A stretch of DNA of 64,000 nt, taken from the NCBI GenBank assembly GCA_019635585.1, contig JAHBZE010000001.1, positions 1,364,001 through 1,428,000 on the forward strand, in the 5' to 3' direction. Below are positions 27,642 through 36,198 of this stretch, in pieces. Position 1 is the first letter of the stretch. Every line of letters starts with the position of its first letter. A model generated the notes under the pieces. That model was not told the origin of the DNA, made no database searches, and saw only the letters and a list, made by a program, of their open reading frames with translations. The position numbers and the translations under genes were made by a program. This stretch comes from Xanthobacteraceae bacterium (GTDB taxonomy: Bacteria; Pseudomonadota; Alphaproteobacteria; Rhizobiales; Xanthobacteraceae).

Positions 27642-27780
27642 TTGATCCTCCTCAAGGCGGTTTGCCCTCCGCTTGCGGAAATAACGAAGGAACGAAATCA
27701 TTGTTCCGTAAATCGAGGAACAAAGGGCATAAGCCAGCGTTCGCGCCAGACGGCGGACACAATCTTTTTGGGAGTCGAAC

Positions 27781-28104
27781 ATGCCTCGCGGAGACAAGTC
27801 GTCCTACACCGACAAGCAGAAGCGCAAGGCCGAGCACATCGAGGAAGGCTACGAAGACCGCGGCGTCTCGCACGGCGAAGCCGAGCGGCGCGCCTGGGCC
27901 ACCGTGAACAAGGAGAGCGGCGGCGGCAAGAAATCCGGTTCCGGCCGCGGCAAGAAGGAAAGCCATTCCTCTTCGCGCAAAGGCGGGCGCCTCGGCGGAC
28001 GCGCGGCGGCTTCGCGCTCGAAGGCCGCGAAATCGCGCTCGGCGAAAAAGGCGGCGAAGACCAGAGCACGCCGTAAATCGGCGAAGAAGCGCAAACGCGC
28101 GTAA
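27781..28104 (+). CDS. small basic protein with histone-H1-like tail ('plasmid stabilization protein' annotation family)
   Basis: 107 residues. The N-terminal half (MPRGDKSSYTDKQKRKAEHI ... SHGEAERRAWATVNKESGGG) resembles a small conserved family often labelled plasmid stabilization protein, although it is chromosomal here and no toxin partner is seen. The C-terminal half is almost only Lys, Arg, Ala, Ser and Gly (for example KAAKSRSAKKAAKTRARRKS), like a histone H1 tail, which suggests nucleic-acid binding. It is divergent from the PRC-barrel gene. The biochemical function is unknown. Confidence 0.75.
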   Translation: MPRGDKSSYTDKQKRKAEHIEEGYEDRGVSHGEAERRAWATVNKESGGGKKSGSGRGKKESHSSSRKGGRLGGRAAASRSKAAKSRSAKKAAKTRARRKSAKKRKRA

Positions 28105-28130
28105 AAAAAACGCCCCGCTTTGGCGGGGCG
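28103..28130 (-). terminator. intrinsic terminator of the L,D-transpeptidase gene (minus strand)
   Basis: CGCCCCGC (28111-28118) pairs with GCGGGGCG (28123-28130) over TTTG. The eight A residues at 28103-28110 become a U run for minus-strand transcripts, and the hairpin lies 23 bases past the minus-strand stop at 28153. It may also slow plus-strand transcription. Confidence 0.8.
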
Positions 28131-28152
28131 TTACTTGCGTTCTTCCGTAAAC

Positions 28153-28653
28153 TCAGCGCACCAGCGAGGTGCTCGAAACCCGCTGGTCGTTCCGCACGAC
28201 CACGACCTTGAGGCTTTGCGGTCCGCGCGCCTTCACCATCTCGAACAGGATCTTCGCGTTGTCGGGATGCAGCCGGGTGCAGCCCATCGAGGCGGTGCGC
28301 CCGAGCAGATGAATCGCCATCGTGCCGTGGATCGCGTAGTGGCCGTCATAGAAGATTGCCCAGGGCATCGGCGCGTTGTTGAACAGCCGCGAAACCGCGT
28401 GCTGGTTCATCGACTGCACCTTGAAGGTGCCGGCCGGCGTGATGGCGACGCCGTCGCGGCCGGTCGAAACCGGCCAGACATACTTCTCGACGCCATCGAC
28501 CACGACGCGCATTTCCTGCTTCGGCACATAGATCGTGACCTCGATGGTCGGTGCTTCGGCAGGTACCACAGCCTGCTGGTTGTGCTGCTGCGCGCCCGCA
28601 GGCGAGACGAAGAGCGCGGTCAGGAATGCCGCAGCGGCAAAAATCCGTTTCAT
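28153..28653 (-). CDS. L,D-transpeptidase (YkuD family)
   Basis: 166 residues with a signal peptide (about 1-21, AGAQ). The YkuD domain spans about 36-166 with HGTMAIHLLG and the catalytic motif SMGCTRLHP; Cys125 is the nucleophile and His109 the partner. These periplasmic enzymes make 3-3 cross-links in peptidoglycan or attach outer-membrane proteins to it, which is especially common in Hyphomicrobiales. A peptidoglycan endopeptidase (mepA) is divergent 170 bases away, suggesting a wall-remodelling pair. Confidence 0.92.
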   Translation of the reverse strand: MKRIFAAAAFLTALFVSPAGAQQHNQQAVVPAEAPTIEVTIYVPKQEMRVVVDGVEKYVWPVSTGRDGVAITPAGTFKVQSMNQHAVSRLFNNAPMPWAIFYDGHYAIHGTMAIHLLGRTASMGCTRLHPDNAKILFEMVKARGPQSLKVVVVRNDQRVSSTSLVR

Positions 28654-28823
28654 GGAAAGCCCCGTAAATATTCGATTCAGCCCGGTATATTTATCGAGGC
28701 GGGCGCGCGGTCGCGCAAGTGCGGCGGGGCCACACCGGAAGGATGTCGCGGTATTGTTACGCGGATCAGCCTTTCAAATGCTTATTTTTGGCGGCTAAAC
28801 AGCGGTTGAGGTAGGATTCGCAA

Positions 28824-29717
28824 ATGACCGTGATGCGCCGCTTCGCCCTCGCTGCTTCAACCTTCTCCGTTCTGGCCCTCGTCTGCGCCGGCGCCGCACA
28901 GGCACAGGCCCCCGCCCCCAATGCGCCGGCCAAGGAACTGTTCGGCAAGAAGGTCGATGCCGCGCCGCTGAAGGCGCGCTCGATCGGCTTCTATTCGAAG
29001 GGCTGTCTTGCGGGCGCGGTCGCCCTACCCGTGAACGGCCAGACCTGGCAGGTCATGCGGCTCTCGCGGAACCGCAACTGGGGCCACCCCGATCTCATTT
29101 CATTCCTCGAGCGCTTCGCAACCAAGGTGCCGAAGGTCGCGGGCTGGAAGGGAATCCTGGTCGGCGATCTCGCGCAACCGCGCGGCGGGCCGATGCTTAC
29201 CGGGCACGCCTCGCATCAGGTGGGGTTGGACGCCGACATCTGGCTGACGCCGATGCCGGAGCGCACGCTCGGCAACGACGAGCGCGAAACCTTCCCGCCG
29301 CAACTCATGGTCCGCGCCGACCGGCGCGATATCGATCCGAAGACATGGACGCCGGGACATGTGCAGGTAATCCGCGCCGCGGCGGAAGATCCGGAAGTCG
29401 AGCGGATTTTCGTGAACGCCGCGATCAAAAAAGCGCTCTGCCGTGAAGCGCCGCATGCCGCGTGGATGTCGAAGGTGCGGCCCTATTGGGGGCACGACTA
29501 CCACATGCATGTCCGGCTGCACTGTCCGAAGGATAGTCCGGACTGCAAGCCGCAAACCCCGCCCGGTCACGACGACGGCTGCGGCAAAGAACTGGACTGG
29601 TGGTTCCGCGACGCGATCATCAATCCGCCGCCGCCGAAGGAAAAACCGAAGCCGAAACGCCCGATCACGATGGCGGAGTTGCCGCCATCGTGCCGGGACG
29701 TATTGCTTGCGAAGTAG
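28824..29717 (+). CDS. mepA: penicillin-insensitive murein endopeptidase MepA
   Basis: 297 residues with signal peptide (about 1-28, ending AQAQA). The LAS-type zinc peptidase core shows GHASHQVGLDADIWL (His128, Asp135-137 region) and WGHDYHMHVRLHCP, which supply the metal and catalytic residues. It cleaves D-alanyl-meso-diaminopimelyl cross-links in the periplasm. Cysteines at several positions, for example in the CPKDSPDC stretch, match the disulfides of E. coli MepA. The C-terminus is extended by a Pro/Lys-rich tail. It converges with the Yip1 gene, 3 bases apart. Confidence 0.94.
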   Translation: MTVMRRFALAASTFSVLALVCAGAAQAQAPAPNAPAKELFGKKVDAAPLKARSIGFYSKGCLAGAVALPVNGQTWQVMRLSRNRNWGHPDLISFLERFATKVPKVAGWKGILVGDLAQPRGGPMLTGHASHQVGLDADIWLTPMPERTLGNDERETFPPQLMVRADRRDIDPKTWTPGHVQVIRAAAEDPEVERIFVNAAIKKALCREAPHAAWMSKVRPYWGHDYHMHVRLHCPKDSPDCKPQTPPGHDDGCGKELDWWFRDAIINPPPPKEKPKPKRPITMAELPPSCRDVLLAK

Positions 29718-29720
29718 CGC

Positions 29721-30293
29721 CTAGCGCAAGAGCAGGCCGGCGAAGGGCAGCAGCAACAAGCCGCCGATCACCGAAACGATCACGAGCGAAACCACGATCG
29801 CGCAGATCAAGGCGACGATGAAATAGCCCGTCACCTTATCCGACGGCGTGCGCATCATGACCGGCAGGCCAATATACATCGTGTATAGGCTGTAGATGCC
29901 GCCGAGCAGCGCAATGATGCCGCCGAGCACCGGAATGAATCCGAGGATGCCCGCAACCCACGACGCCGTGTAGGAATAAGCGGTCAGCTTCAGCGCGCTC
30001 GGCATGTGCTTCTCGCTGCTGAAGGTCGGCGCAAGCGCGTTGATGATGAAGGCGACGATATAAACCACGACGAGCGCCAGCACGAACTGAACGATCGCCA
30101 GCGGAATGATGTAGGCGAGCGGCAGGATGCCGGTGACTACTCCGCCGAGGATGGTCCCGATCAGCGGCAGCAGTGCGAGAATTGCGACATAAGTAAAGAC
30201 TTCCTTGGTGTCGCCGGCCTCGCCGTCGATCACCGGCCATTCGGCTTTCGGTTTGAGCAAAATATTTTTTACGCGATCGACAATGCCGGCCAT
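29721..30293 (-). CDS. Yip1-family membrane protein
   Basis: The ATG at 30293 is preceded by AGGAGG, so the much longer open frame upstream is not used. The 190-residue product starts with a cytoplasmic segment MAGIVDRVKNILLKPKAEWP (a common bacterial Yip1 opening) and has five membrane helices between about 35 and 190. Bacterial Yip1 proteins are inner-membrane proteins of unknown role. Confidence 0.86.
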   Translation of the reverse strand: MAGIVDRVKNILLKPKAEWPVIDGEAGDTKEVFTYVAILALLPLIGTILGGVVTGILPLAYIIPLAIVQFVLALVVVYIVAFIINALAPTFSSEKHMPSALKLTAYSYTASWVAGILGFIPVLGGIIALLGGIYSLYTMYIGLPVMMRTPSDKVTGYFIVALICAIVVSLVIVSVIGGLLLLPFAGLLLR

Positions 30294-30467
30294 TTTGAAC
30301 CTCCTGCCCCGATGCCTCGACCCCCGAGGCGATTCGACTTCGCGGCGGATATTCCCGCCGGGCACATATAAAGTCACGCGGAACGGGCCGCAGATCAACG
30401 GATTTCGTGGCGTCCCACCGGCCGATAACGGCTGAAATTTTCGTGAAATCCTCTTTATTTTAGAGCC

Positions 30468-31295
30468 ATGCGAAGCTTCCCGCCCCGCCGCATTGTCTGC
30501 CTGACGGAAGAGACCGTCGAAACGCTTTACCTCCTCGGCGAGGATGCCCGGATTGTAGGCGTTTCGGGCTACGCCGTGCGGCCGCCACAGGTGCGCCGGG
30601 AGAAGCCGCGGGTCGCGGCCTTCCTCTCCGCCGACGTGCCGAAAATCCTCGCGCTTAAGCCCGACCTCGTTCTCACCTTCTCCGATCTGCAGGCCGGGAT
30701 CGTCGCCGATCTCGTCAAGGCCGGCGTTGCGGTGCACGCTTTCAATCAGCGCGACGTCGAAGGCATCTTCGCAATGATCGAGACTTTGGGTGCGCTCACC
30801 GGCGCACCCGAAAAGGCGAGGTCGCTTTGCGCGAGCCTTCGCAGGCGGCTCGGCGAAGCGCAGGAAAGAAGCGCGCGGCTTACGCGAAAGCCCCGCGTCT
30901 ATTTCGAGGAGTGGGACGAGCCGATGATCTCCGGCATCGGCTGGGTGTCGGAGCTGATCGAGATCGCAGGCGGCATCGAAGCCTTTCCCGAACTGGCAGC
31001 GAAGAAATCCGCGCCCGAGCGCATCGTGACCTCCGAGCAGGTGATCGCCGCGCGTCCCGACATCATCATCGGCTCGTGGTGCGGAAAGAAGTTCGTACCA
31101 TCGCGGGTTTCGTCGCGGCCCGGCTTCGCTGCGATTCCGGCGGTACGCGACAACTTCCTGCGCGAGATCAAATCGACCCTCATTCTTCAGCCCGGGCCGA
31201 CGGCGCTCACCGACGGGCTCGCAGCAATCGAAGCCATCATCGCCGAATGGAAGGCATGGGCGGAGGGTAAACAAGCGCTTGCCGCTTCGACCTGA
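30468..31295 (+). CDS. BtuF-like periplasmic-binding-fold protein without a signal peptide
   Basis: 275 residues with the helical-backbone binding fold of cobalamin/siderophore-binding proteins (PF01497): RIVCLTEETVETLYLLG, KPDLVLTFSDLQAGIVADLV and VYFEEWDEPMISGIGWVSEL. The N-terminus MRSFPPRRIVCL is not a signal peptide and no upstream start adds one. No BtuC/BtuD genes are adjacent. It may bind a corrinoid or other cofactor in the cytoplasm, or be an orphan. Stand-alone copies like this are common in alphaproteobacteria, usually annotated cobalamin-binding protein. Confidence 0.8.
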   Translation: MRSFPPRRIVCLTEETVETLYLLGEDARIVGVSGYAVRPPQVRREKPRVAAFLSADVPKILALKPDLVLTFSDLQAGIVADLVKAGVAVHAFNQRDVEGIFAMIETLGALTGAPEKARSLCASLRRRLGEAQERSARLTRKPRVYFEEWDEPMISGIGWVSELIEIAGGIEAFPELAAKKSAPERIVTSEQVIAARPDIIIGSWCGKKFVPSRVSSRPGFAAIPAVRDNFLREIKSTLILQPGPTALTDGLAAIEAIIAEWKAWAEGKQALAAST

Positions 31296-31357
31296 GCGTT
31301 TTTGCGATTCCCCGCCGCATTTGTTTTAGTAAGCCCTCACAGAAAGAACCGTGCCCC

Positions 31358-34270
31358 GTGGCAACCAACAAGAATTTCTTAGGCGAACTTTTTCAGACCA
31401 TCTCCGACCGCGGACGGGAACTGCTCGCGCGTGCGCGCGGACGCGCGCGTCCTGCGGGAGAAACCCGCACCGAAAATCTGGTCGAACTTTGCGAACATCT
31501 TCTGTCCGGACGCGGCGAGGCGTCTGGCGTGGCGCTCGCCGCCGAAATTCTCGACGCCTATCGCGAACTGAAAACCGGCGAGCGCGTGGCCTTCTTCGAG
31601 GCACTCGCGCATCGCTTCGGCCCGGACCGCGAAAAGCTCAAGCAGGCGGCGGCGCAATATCTGAAAGCCGACAACGAAGAGGCAGAGGCCGCGCTTCACG
31701 AAGCGAGCGAGCCACGGCGGCAGGAAATCGTGCGCCGGCTCAATCTCGCGCCCGACGGCACCGAGACGCTGGTTGCCATGCGCGCGCATCTGATCGATGC
31801 GCTACAGCGCCGCTCCGATCTCGCGGCGGTGGATCGCGACTTCGTGCATCTGTTCGGCTCGTGGTTCAATCGCGGCTTCCTGGTGTTGCGGCGGATCGAC
31901 TGGTCTTCGCCCGCGATCGTGCTCGAAAAAATCATCCGCTACGAGGCGGTGCACGAGATTCGCGGCTGGGACGATCTGCGCGCCCGCATCGACCCGCCCG
32001 ACCGGCGCTGCTACGCCTTCTTCCATCCCGCTCTCGTCGACGAGCCGTTGATTTTCGTCGAGGTCGCGCTGACCAAGGAAATTCCGCGCGCGATCGAGCC
32101 GATCCTTGCGCGCGGACGAAAGCCGCTCGATCCGCGTGAAGCGATGACTGCCGTATTCTATTCCATTTCGAATACGCAACGCGGACTTGCCGGGGTTTCG
32201 TTCGGCAGCTTTCTGATCAAGCAGGTAGCGGAAGAAATTTCGCGTGAGTTTCCGAAGCTCGAAACCTTCGTGACGCTTTCGCCCGTGCCGGGCTTCGCGA
32301 AATGGCTCGCGCGCGAGCGCAAGAACGAGGCGTCCACCGCGATCCACGATTCCGATCGCGCCGCGCTCGCACTGCTCGACCAGCCCGGCTGGGAGCAGGA
32401 CGAAAACAACCGCAACATGCTCGCGGGTCCGCTCTCCGCGCTTGCCGCGCATTATTTTCTGCAGGCCAAGACGAGCTACGGGCGGCCGCTCGACCCAGTC
32501 GCACGGTTCCACCTTGGCAACGGCGCGATGCTCGCGCATATCCATGCCAATGCAGACCTGTCGCCACGCGGCATCGCACAATCGCACGGCGTCATGGTGA
32601 ACTACCGCTACGATCTCTCCGAGATCGAGAAGAACCACGAAGCCTATGCCGAAGCCGGTGAAGTCGTCGCCGGCAAGGAGGTCCGCAAACTCCTGCGGCC
32701 CTCGCAGACGCCGCGACCCGTAATCCAGAGACTGCCTGCAATGAATAACGCCAATTACCTCTTCTCCGCGCTCGAAGCCGCGATCCCCTCGCGCGAAAAG
32801 ACTTTAATCGAATTGCCGGACGGCAAGACTTTTTCCTATGGCGAGGTGTTCGATCTTGCCGCGAAAATCTCCTCGCACCTGATCCGGCTTGGCGTGGTGC
32901 CGGGCGACCGCGTCGCGGTGCAGGTCGAGAAGTCCTGGCAGAATCTCGCGCTCTATCTCGGCGTGGTGCGCGCGGGTGGCGTCTATCTGCCGCTGAACAC
33001 GGCCTACCCGCTCGCCGAACTCGAATATTTTCTGGGTGATGCCGAGCCGCGCGTCGTCGTCTGCAAGCCGGAAACCGAAAGCGGCATCCGGCCGCTAGCG
33101 CAAAAACTGAAGATTTCCGCGGTCGAAACGCTCGGCACGAGCGGCGACGGCTCGCTGCTCGCGAATGCCAAGGATGCGCCTGCTGCCGCACCGGTCGCGC
33201 GCGGAGCCAAGGACCTTGCTGCCATTCTTTATACGTCCGGCACCACCGGCCGCTCGAAGGGTGCGATGCTTTCGCACGACAATCTGCTTTCGAACGCAAA
33301 GACGCTGAAGGATTATTGGCGCTTCACCGCGGATGACGTGCTTCTGCACGCGTTGCCGATCTATCACACCCACGGCCTGTTCGTGGCGATGAACGTGGTG
33401 CTGCTTTCCGGCGCGTCGATGATCTTCTTCGCCAAGTTCGACGCCGAGGAAATGATCCGCCTGATGCCGAAGGCGACCTCGATGATGGGCGTACCGACCT
33501 TCTATGTACGCTTCGCCGATCATCCGAAGGTTACGAAAGATGCGACGAAACATATGCGTCTCTTCATCTCAGGTTCGGCACCATTGCTTGCCGAAACGCA
33601 TCGCGCGTTTTCCGAGAAGACGGGATACGCAATCCTCGAGCGCTACGGCATGACCGAAACCAACATGAATACGTCGAACCCCTATGACGGCGACCGGATT
33701 CCCGGCACGGTCGGCCTTCCGCTGCCGGGCGTCGAATTGCGTGTCGCAGACCCTGAAAGCGGCAAGGTGCTCGCGCAGGGCGAAATCGGCGTGATCGAAG
33801 TGAAAGGGCCGAACGTATTTCAGGGCTACTGGCGGATGCCGGAGAAAACCGCCGCCGAATTCCGCACGGACGGCTTCTTCATCACCGGCGACCTCGGCAA
33901 GATCGACGAGCGCGGCTATGTCCACATAGTCGGGCGCGGCAAGGACCTCGTGATTTCCGGCGGCTTCAACGTCTATCCGAAGGAAGTCGAGAGCGAGATC
34001 GATGCGATACCCGGCGTCGTGGAATCCGCAGTGATCGGCGTCGCGCATCCCGATCTCGGCGAAGGCGTCACAGCGGTCGTCGTGCGGGCAAAAGACGCTT
34101 CCGTGTCGGAAGCCGACATTCTAGGCGCGCTCGAAGGGCGGCTCGCCCGTTTCAAGCAGCCGAAGCGCGTGTTTTTCGTCGACGACCTGCCGCGCAACGC
34201 TATGGGCAAGGTGCAGAAAAACGTGCTCCGCGACACCTACGCCAAGACCTATTCGAAAAACGTTGCGTAG
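31358..34270 (+). CDS. malonyl-CoA decarboxylase / malonyl-CoA synthetase fusion (MatA-MatB)
   Basis: One uninterrupted 970-residue frame from the GTG at 31358. Residues 1 to about 445 are malonyl-CoA decarboxylase: helical N-domain, then the catalytic domain with SISNTQRGLAG (Ser269/Ser271 region) and the active-site His410 in QSHGVMVNYRY. A 15-20-residue linker leads to Met462 (MNNANYLFSALE), the usual start of MatB, and residues 462-970 are a complete AMP-forming ligase with P-loop YTSGTTGRSKG (625-635), YGMTETNMN, the GDLGKIDERGYV region and the Lys in RNAMGKVQK. Together they convert malonate to malonyl-CoA and then acetyl-CoA plus CO2. MatA and MatB are separate genes in Rhizobium. No ribosome site is visible before Met462, so a single polypeptide is expected. 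Confidence 0.92.
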   Translation: MATNKNFLGELFQTISDRGRELLARARGRARPAGETRTENLVELCEHLLSGRGEASGVALAAEILDAYRELKTGERVAFFEALAHRFGPDREKLKQAAAQYLKADNEEAEAALHEASEPRRQEIVRRLNLAPDGTETLVAMRAHLIDALQRRSDLAAVDRDFVHLFGSWFNRGFLVLRRIDWSSPAIVLEKIIRYEAVHEIRGWDDLRARIDPPDRRCYAFFHPALVDEPLIFVEVALTKEIPRAIEPILARGRKPLDPREAMTAVFYSISNTQRGLAGVSFGSFLIKQVAEEISREFPKLETFVTLSPVPGFAKWLARERKNEASTAIHDSDRAALALLDQPGWEQDENNRNMLAGPLSALAAHYFLQAKTSYGRPLDPVARFHLGNGAMLAHIHANADLSPRGIAQSHGVMVNYRYDLSEIEKNHEAYAEAGEVVAGKEVRKLLRPSQTPRPVIQRLPAMNNANYLFSALEAAIPSREKTLIELPDGKTFSYGEVFDLAAKISSHLIRLGVVPGDRVAVQVEKSWQNLALYLGVVRAGGVYLPLNTAYPLAELEYFLGDAEPRVVVCKPETESGIRPLAQKLKISAVETLGTSGDGSLLANAKDAPAAAPVARGAKDLAAILYTSGTTGRSKGAMLSHDNLLSNAKTLKDYWRFTADDVLLHALPIYHTHGLFVAMNVVLLSGASMIFFAKFDAEEMIRLMPKATSMMGVPTFYVRFADHPKVTKDATKHMRLFISGSAPLLAETHRAFSEKTGYAILERYGMTETNMNTSNPYDGDRIPGTVGLPLPGVELRVADPESGKVLAQGEIGVIEVKGPNVFQGYWRMPEKTAAEFRTDGFFITGDLGKIDERGYVHIVGRGKDLVISGGFNVYPKEVESEIDAIPGVVESAVIGVAHPDLGEGVTAVVVRAKDASVSEADILGALEGRLARFKQPKRVFFVDDLPRNAMGKVQKNVLRDTYAKTYSKNVA

Positions 34271-34287
34271 CGGCAGACAAGCCGCCG

Positions 34288-35607
34288 CTACATGTGCGAC
34301 GGCAGCCAGGTCGCAAGCGCCGGGAACGCGACGATAATCAGAAGCCGGATAATGTCGGTGATGATGAACGGCAGCACGCCGTAGAAGATCGTCGATATAC
34401 TGACGCGCTCGATCACGCTTTTTATCACGAAGATATTCATGCCGACCGGCGGGTGAATCAGTCCGAGTTCGACCGTCATCACGATGATGACGCCGAACCA
34501 GATCGGATCGAAGCCGAGCGACTGGATTACCGGGAAGATGATCGGCACCGTCAGGATGATCATCGCGAGTGCATCCATCAGGCAGCCAAGCACGAGATAC
34601 ATCAAGAGAATCAGGAACAGCACGCCGTAGGGACCGACGCCAAGCCCGGTGAGGAAAGCCGTCACCTTCTGCGGCGTCTGCGTGATCGTCAGGAAATAGC
34701 CGAACAGCATCGCGCCGATCAGAATCGTGAACACGGCGGCGGTGGTGCGCGTCGCCTCGAGCAGCGAACGCAAAATGTCGGCGCGCGAAAGCCGGCCGCG
34801 CGCAACGCCGATGATGAAGGCGCCGGCCGCACCCATACCGGCTGCTTCGGTCGCGGTGAATTTCGGAAGGAACGGCAGGCCGTAAAGCCCGCCGAGCACG
34901 AAGGCGAACAGCAACAGCGTAGCCCAGATGTGTTTCAGTGCTGCGAAACGCTCGCTCCAGGACGCGCGCGGACCGGCGGGCAGAAAATCCGGGCGCACAT
35001 AGCTGATGATCGTGATCGTCAGCATGTACATGGAGACGGCGAGAATGCCGGGAACGATGCCCGCGATGAACAGCTTGGCGATGTCCTGTTCGGTGATTAG
35101 ACCATAGACCGCGAGCACCGTGGACGGCGGGATCATGATGCCGAGCGTGCCGCCTGCCGCGATCACGCCCGTCGAAAACGAATCCGGATAGCCGAAGCGT
35201 TTCATCTCCGGATAGGCGACCTTGGAGAAGGTCGCGGCGGTCGCAACCGAGGAGCCGCAGATCGCGGCGAAGCCGCCGCAGGCCGCGATCGTCGCAATCC
35301 CTAAGCCCCCACGCAGGTGGCCTAGAAAGGAATTCGCCGCGCGAAAGAGTTCGCGGCTCATGCCGGAGGTGGTTGCGAAGGCTCCCATGAGAAGGAATAA
35401 CGGCACCACCGCGAAGTTCCAGTCGGTCACCGTGCGCATCGTGGTGTGGCCGACGATCTTGAGCGCGGGGCCGGCGGCAGTGAGGTAGCCGAAGCCCGCA
35501 ACGCCGACCAAGCCCATCGCCATGCCGATCGGCACACGAAGCAGCATCAGTGCAAACAGGATGACAAAGCCGGCGATGGCGACGCCATCGGGCCCAAGCA
35601 CAGGCAT
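34288..35607 (-). CDS. TRAP transporter large permease (DctM-type)
   Basis: 439 residues with about twelve hydrophobic helices and the DctM marks RVPIGMAMGLVG, VPLFLLMGAFATTSGMSREL and PPSTVLAVYGLI. It is the ion-coupled channel subunit of a TRAP carrier that uses the DctP protein encoded upstream. It follows the small subunit after 3 bases. It ends 17 bases from the convergent malonyl-CoA fusion gene. The malonate TRAP carrier MatPQM of Sinorhizobium is a precedent, so malonate is a reasonable but unproven substrate. Confidence 0.92.
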   Translation of the reverse strand: MPVLGPDGVAIAGFVILFALMLLRVPIGMAMGLVGVAGFGYLTAAGPALKIVGHTTMRTVTDWNFAVVPLFLLMGAFATTSGMSRELFRAANSFLGHLRGGLGIATIAACGGFAAICGSSVATAATFSKVAYPEMKRFGYPDSFSTGVIAAGGTLGIMIPPSTVLAVYGLITEQDIAKLFIAGIVPGILAVSMYMLTITIISYVRPDFLPAGPRASWSERFAALKHIWATLLLFAFVLGGLYGLPFLPKFTATEAAGMGAAGAFIIGVARGRLSRADILRSLLEATRTTAAVFTILIGAMLFGYFLTITQTPQKVTAFLTGLGVGPYGVLFLILLMYLVLGCLMDALAMIILTVPIIFPVIQSLGFDPIWFGVIIVMTVELGLIHPPVGMNIFVIKSVIERVSISTIFYGVLPFIITDIIRLLIIVAFPALATWLPSHM

Positions 35608-35610
35608 CTC

Positions 35611-36126
35611 TTACTCCGCAGTATTCATGGCGTCGGGCGGCGGCGCGATCAGATTCGGATGGAAGATGAGGCGATAGGTTCGTACCGCGATCAGCAGTAC
35701 CGCCGCCGCATCGCCGAGCCAGGCGAGTAGAAAGAACGGCCAATGCGGGATACGCAGGCCGAAGGTCTGCACGTTCGCAGCATAGGTCGTCGTCACCTTA
35801 TCGAACAGAGTGTAGGTCTGCACGGCAACGACGAACAGGAGCACCAGTGTCGCGAAGACGTCGATCACGCGCTGCCAGTTCTTGCTCACGTTGGCCCAGA
35901 TCAGATCGACGGTGATGTGCGTGCCGCGATAGGAGGTCGCGGCGATCCCCCAGAAAATCAGAATGCCAAGCAGCAACTGGCCGAATTCGTAACCGTCGGG
36001 AAGATCTATCGAGAACAGATTTCGCAGCATCACCGAGGCGAAGACGAGCAGCGCCACGACGCCGATGAAGATCGCAGCGACCCACTCGATCCCGTCGATG
36101 AAACGGTCCATCGCGTTGCGTTTCAA
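35611..36126 (-). CDS. TRAP transporter small permease (DctQ-type)
   Basis: About 171 residues with four membrane helices and the DctQ motifs DGIEWVAAIFIGVVALLVF and GYEFGQLLLGILIFWGI. The frame begins at a TTG at 36126 preceded by GGGGGA; the ATG at 36111 is the alternative and would give 166 residues. It associates with the large permease in the inner membrane. A terminator-like hairpin separates it from the binding protein gene. Confidence 0.9.
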   Translation of the reverse strand: MKRNAMDRFIDGIEWVAAIFIGVVALLVFASVMLRNLFSIDLPDGYEFGQLLLGILIFWGIAATSYRGTHITVDLIWANVSKNWQRVIDVFATLVLLFVVAVQTYTLFDKVTTTYAANVQTFGLRIPHWPFFLLAWLGDAAAVLLIAVRTYRLIFHPNLIAPPPDAMNTAE

Positions 36127-36148
36127 GAAATCCCCCGGGCGAACTTTG

Positions 36149-36180
36149 GAAAAACGGCGGCGGAAAAATCCGCCGCCGTT
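36149..36180 (-). terminator. attenuator-like hairpin between the TRAP binding protein and permease genes
   Basis: Read on the minus strand, AACGGCGGCGG pairs exactly with CCGCCGCCGTT across ATTTTT, followed by TTTTCC. It lies 18 bases past the binding-protein stop and would let that gene be expressed above the two permeases. Confidence 0.75.
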
Positions 36181-36198
36181 CGATCAGATGACGGCGTT

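Noticed and set aside
27781-28104. Toxin-antitoxin module suggested by the 'plasmid stabilization' label
   Set aside because: No second small gene with toxin or antitoxin features is adjacent; the divergent neighbour is a PRC-barrel protein.
30294-31274. N-terminal extension of the Yip1 gene by 327 codons
   Set aside because: AGGAGG precedes the ATG at 30293 and the extension runs antisense through the BtuF-like gene.
32690-32745. Frameshift or missed stop joining MatA and MatB
   Set aside because: The frame and codon use continue smoothly across the linker and there is no homopolymer run there. Only resequencing would settle it, so it stays reported as a true fusion.
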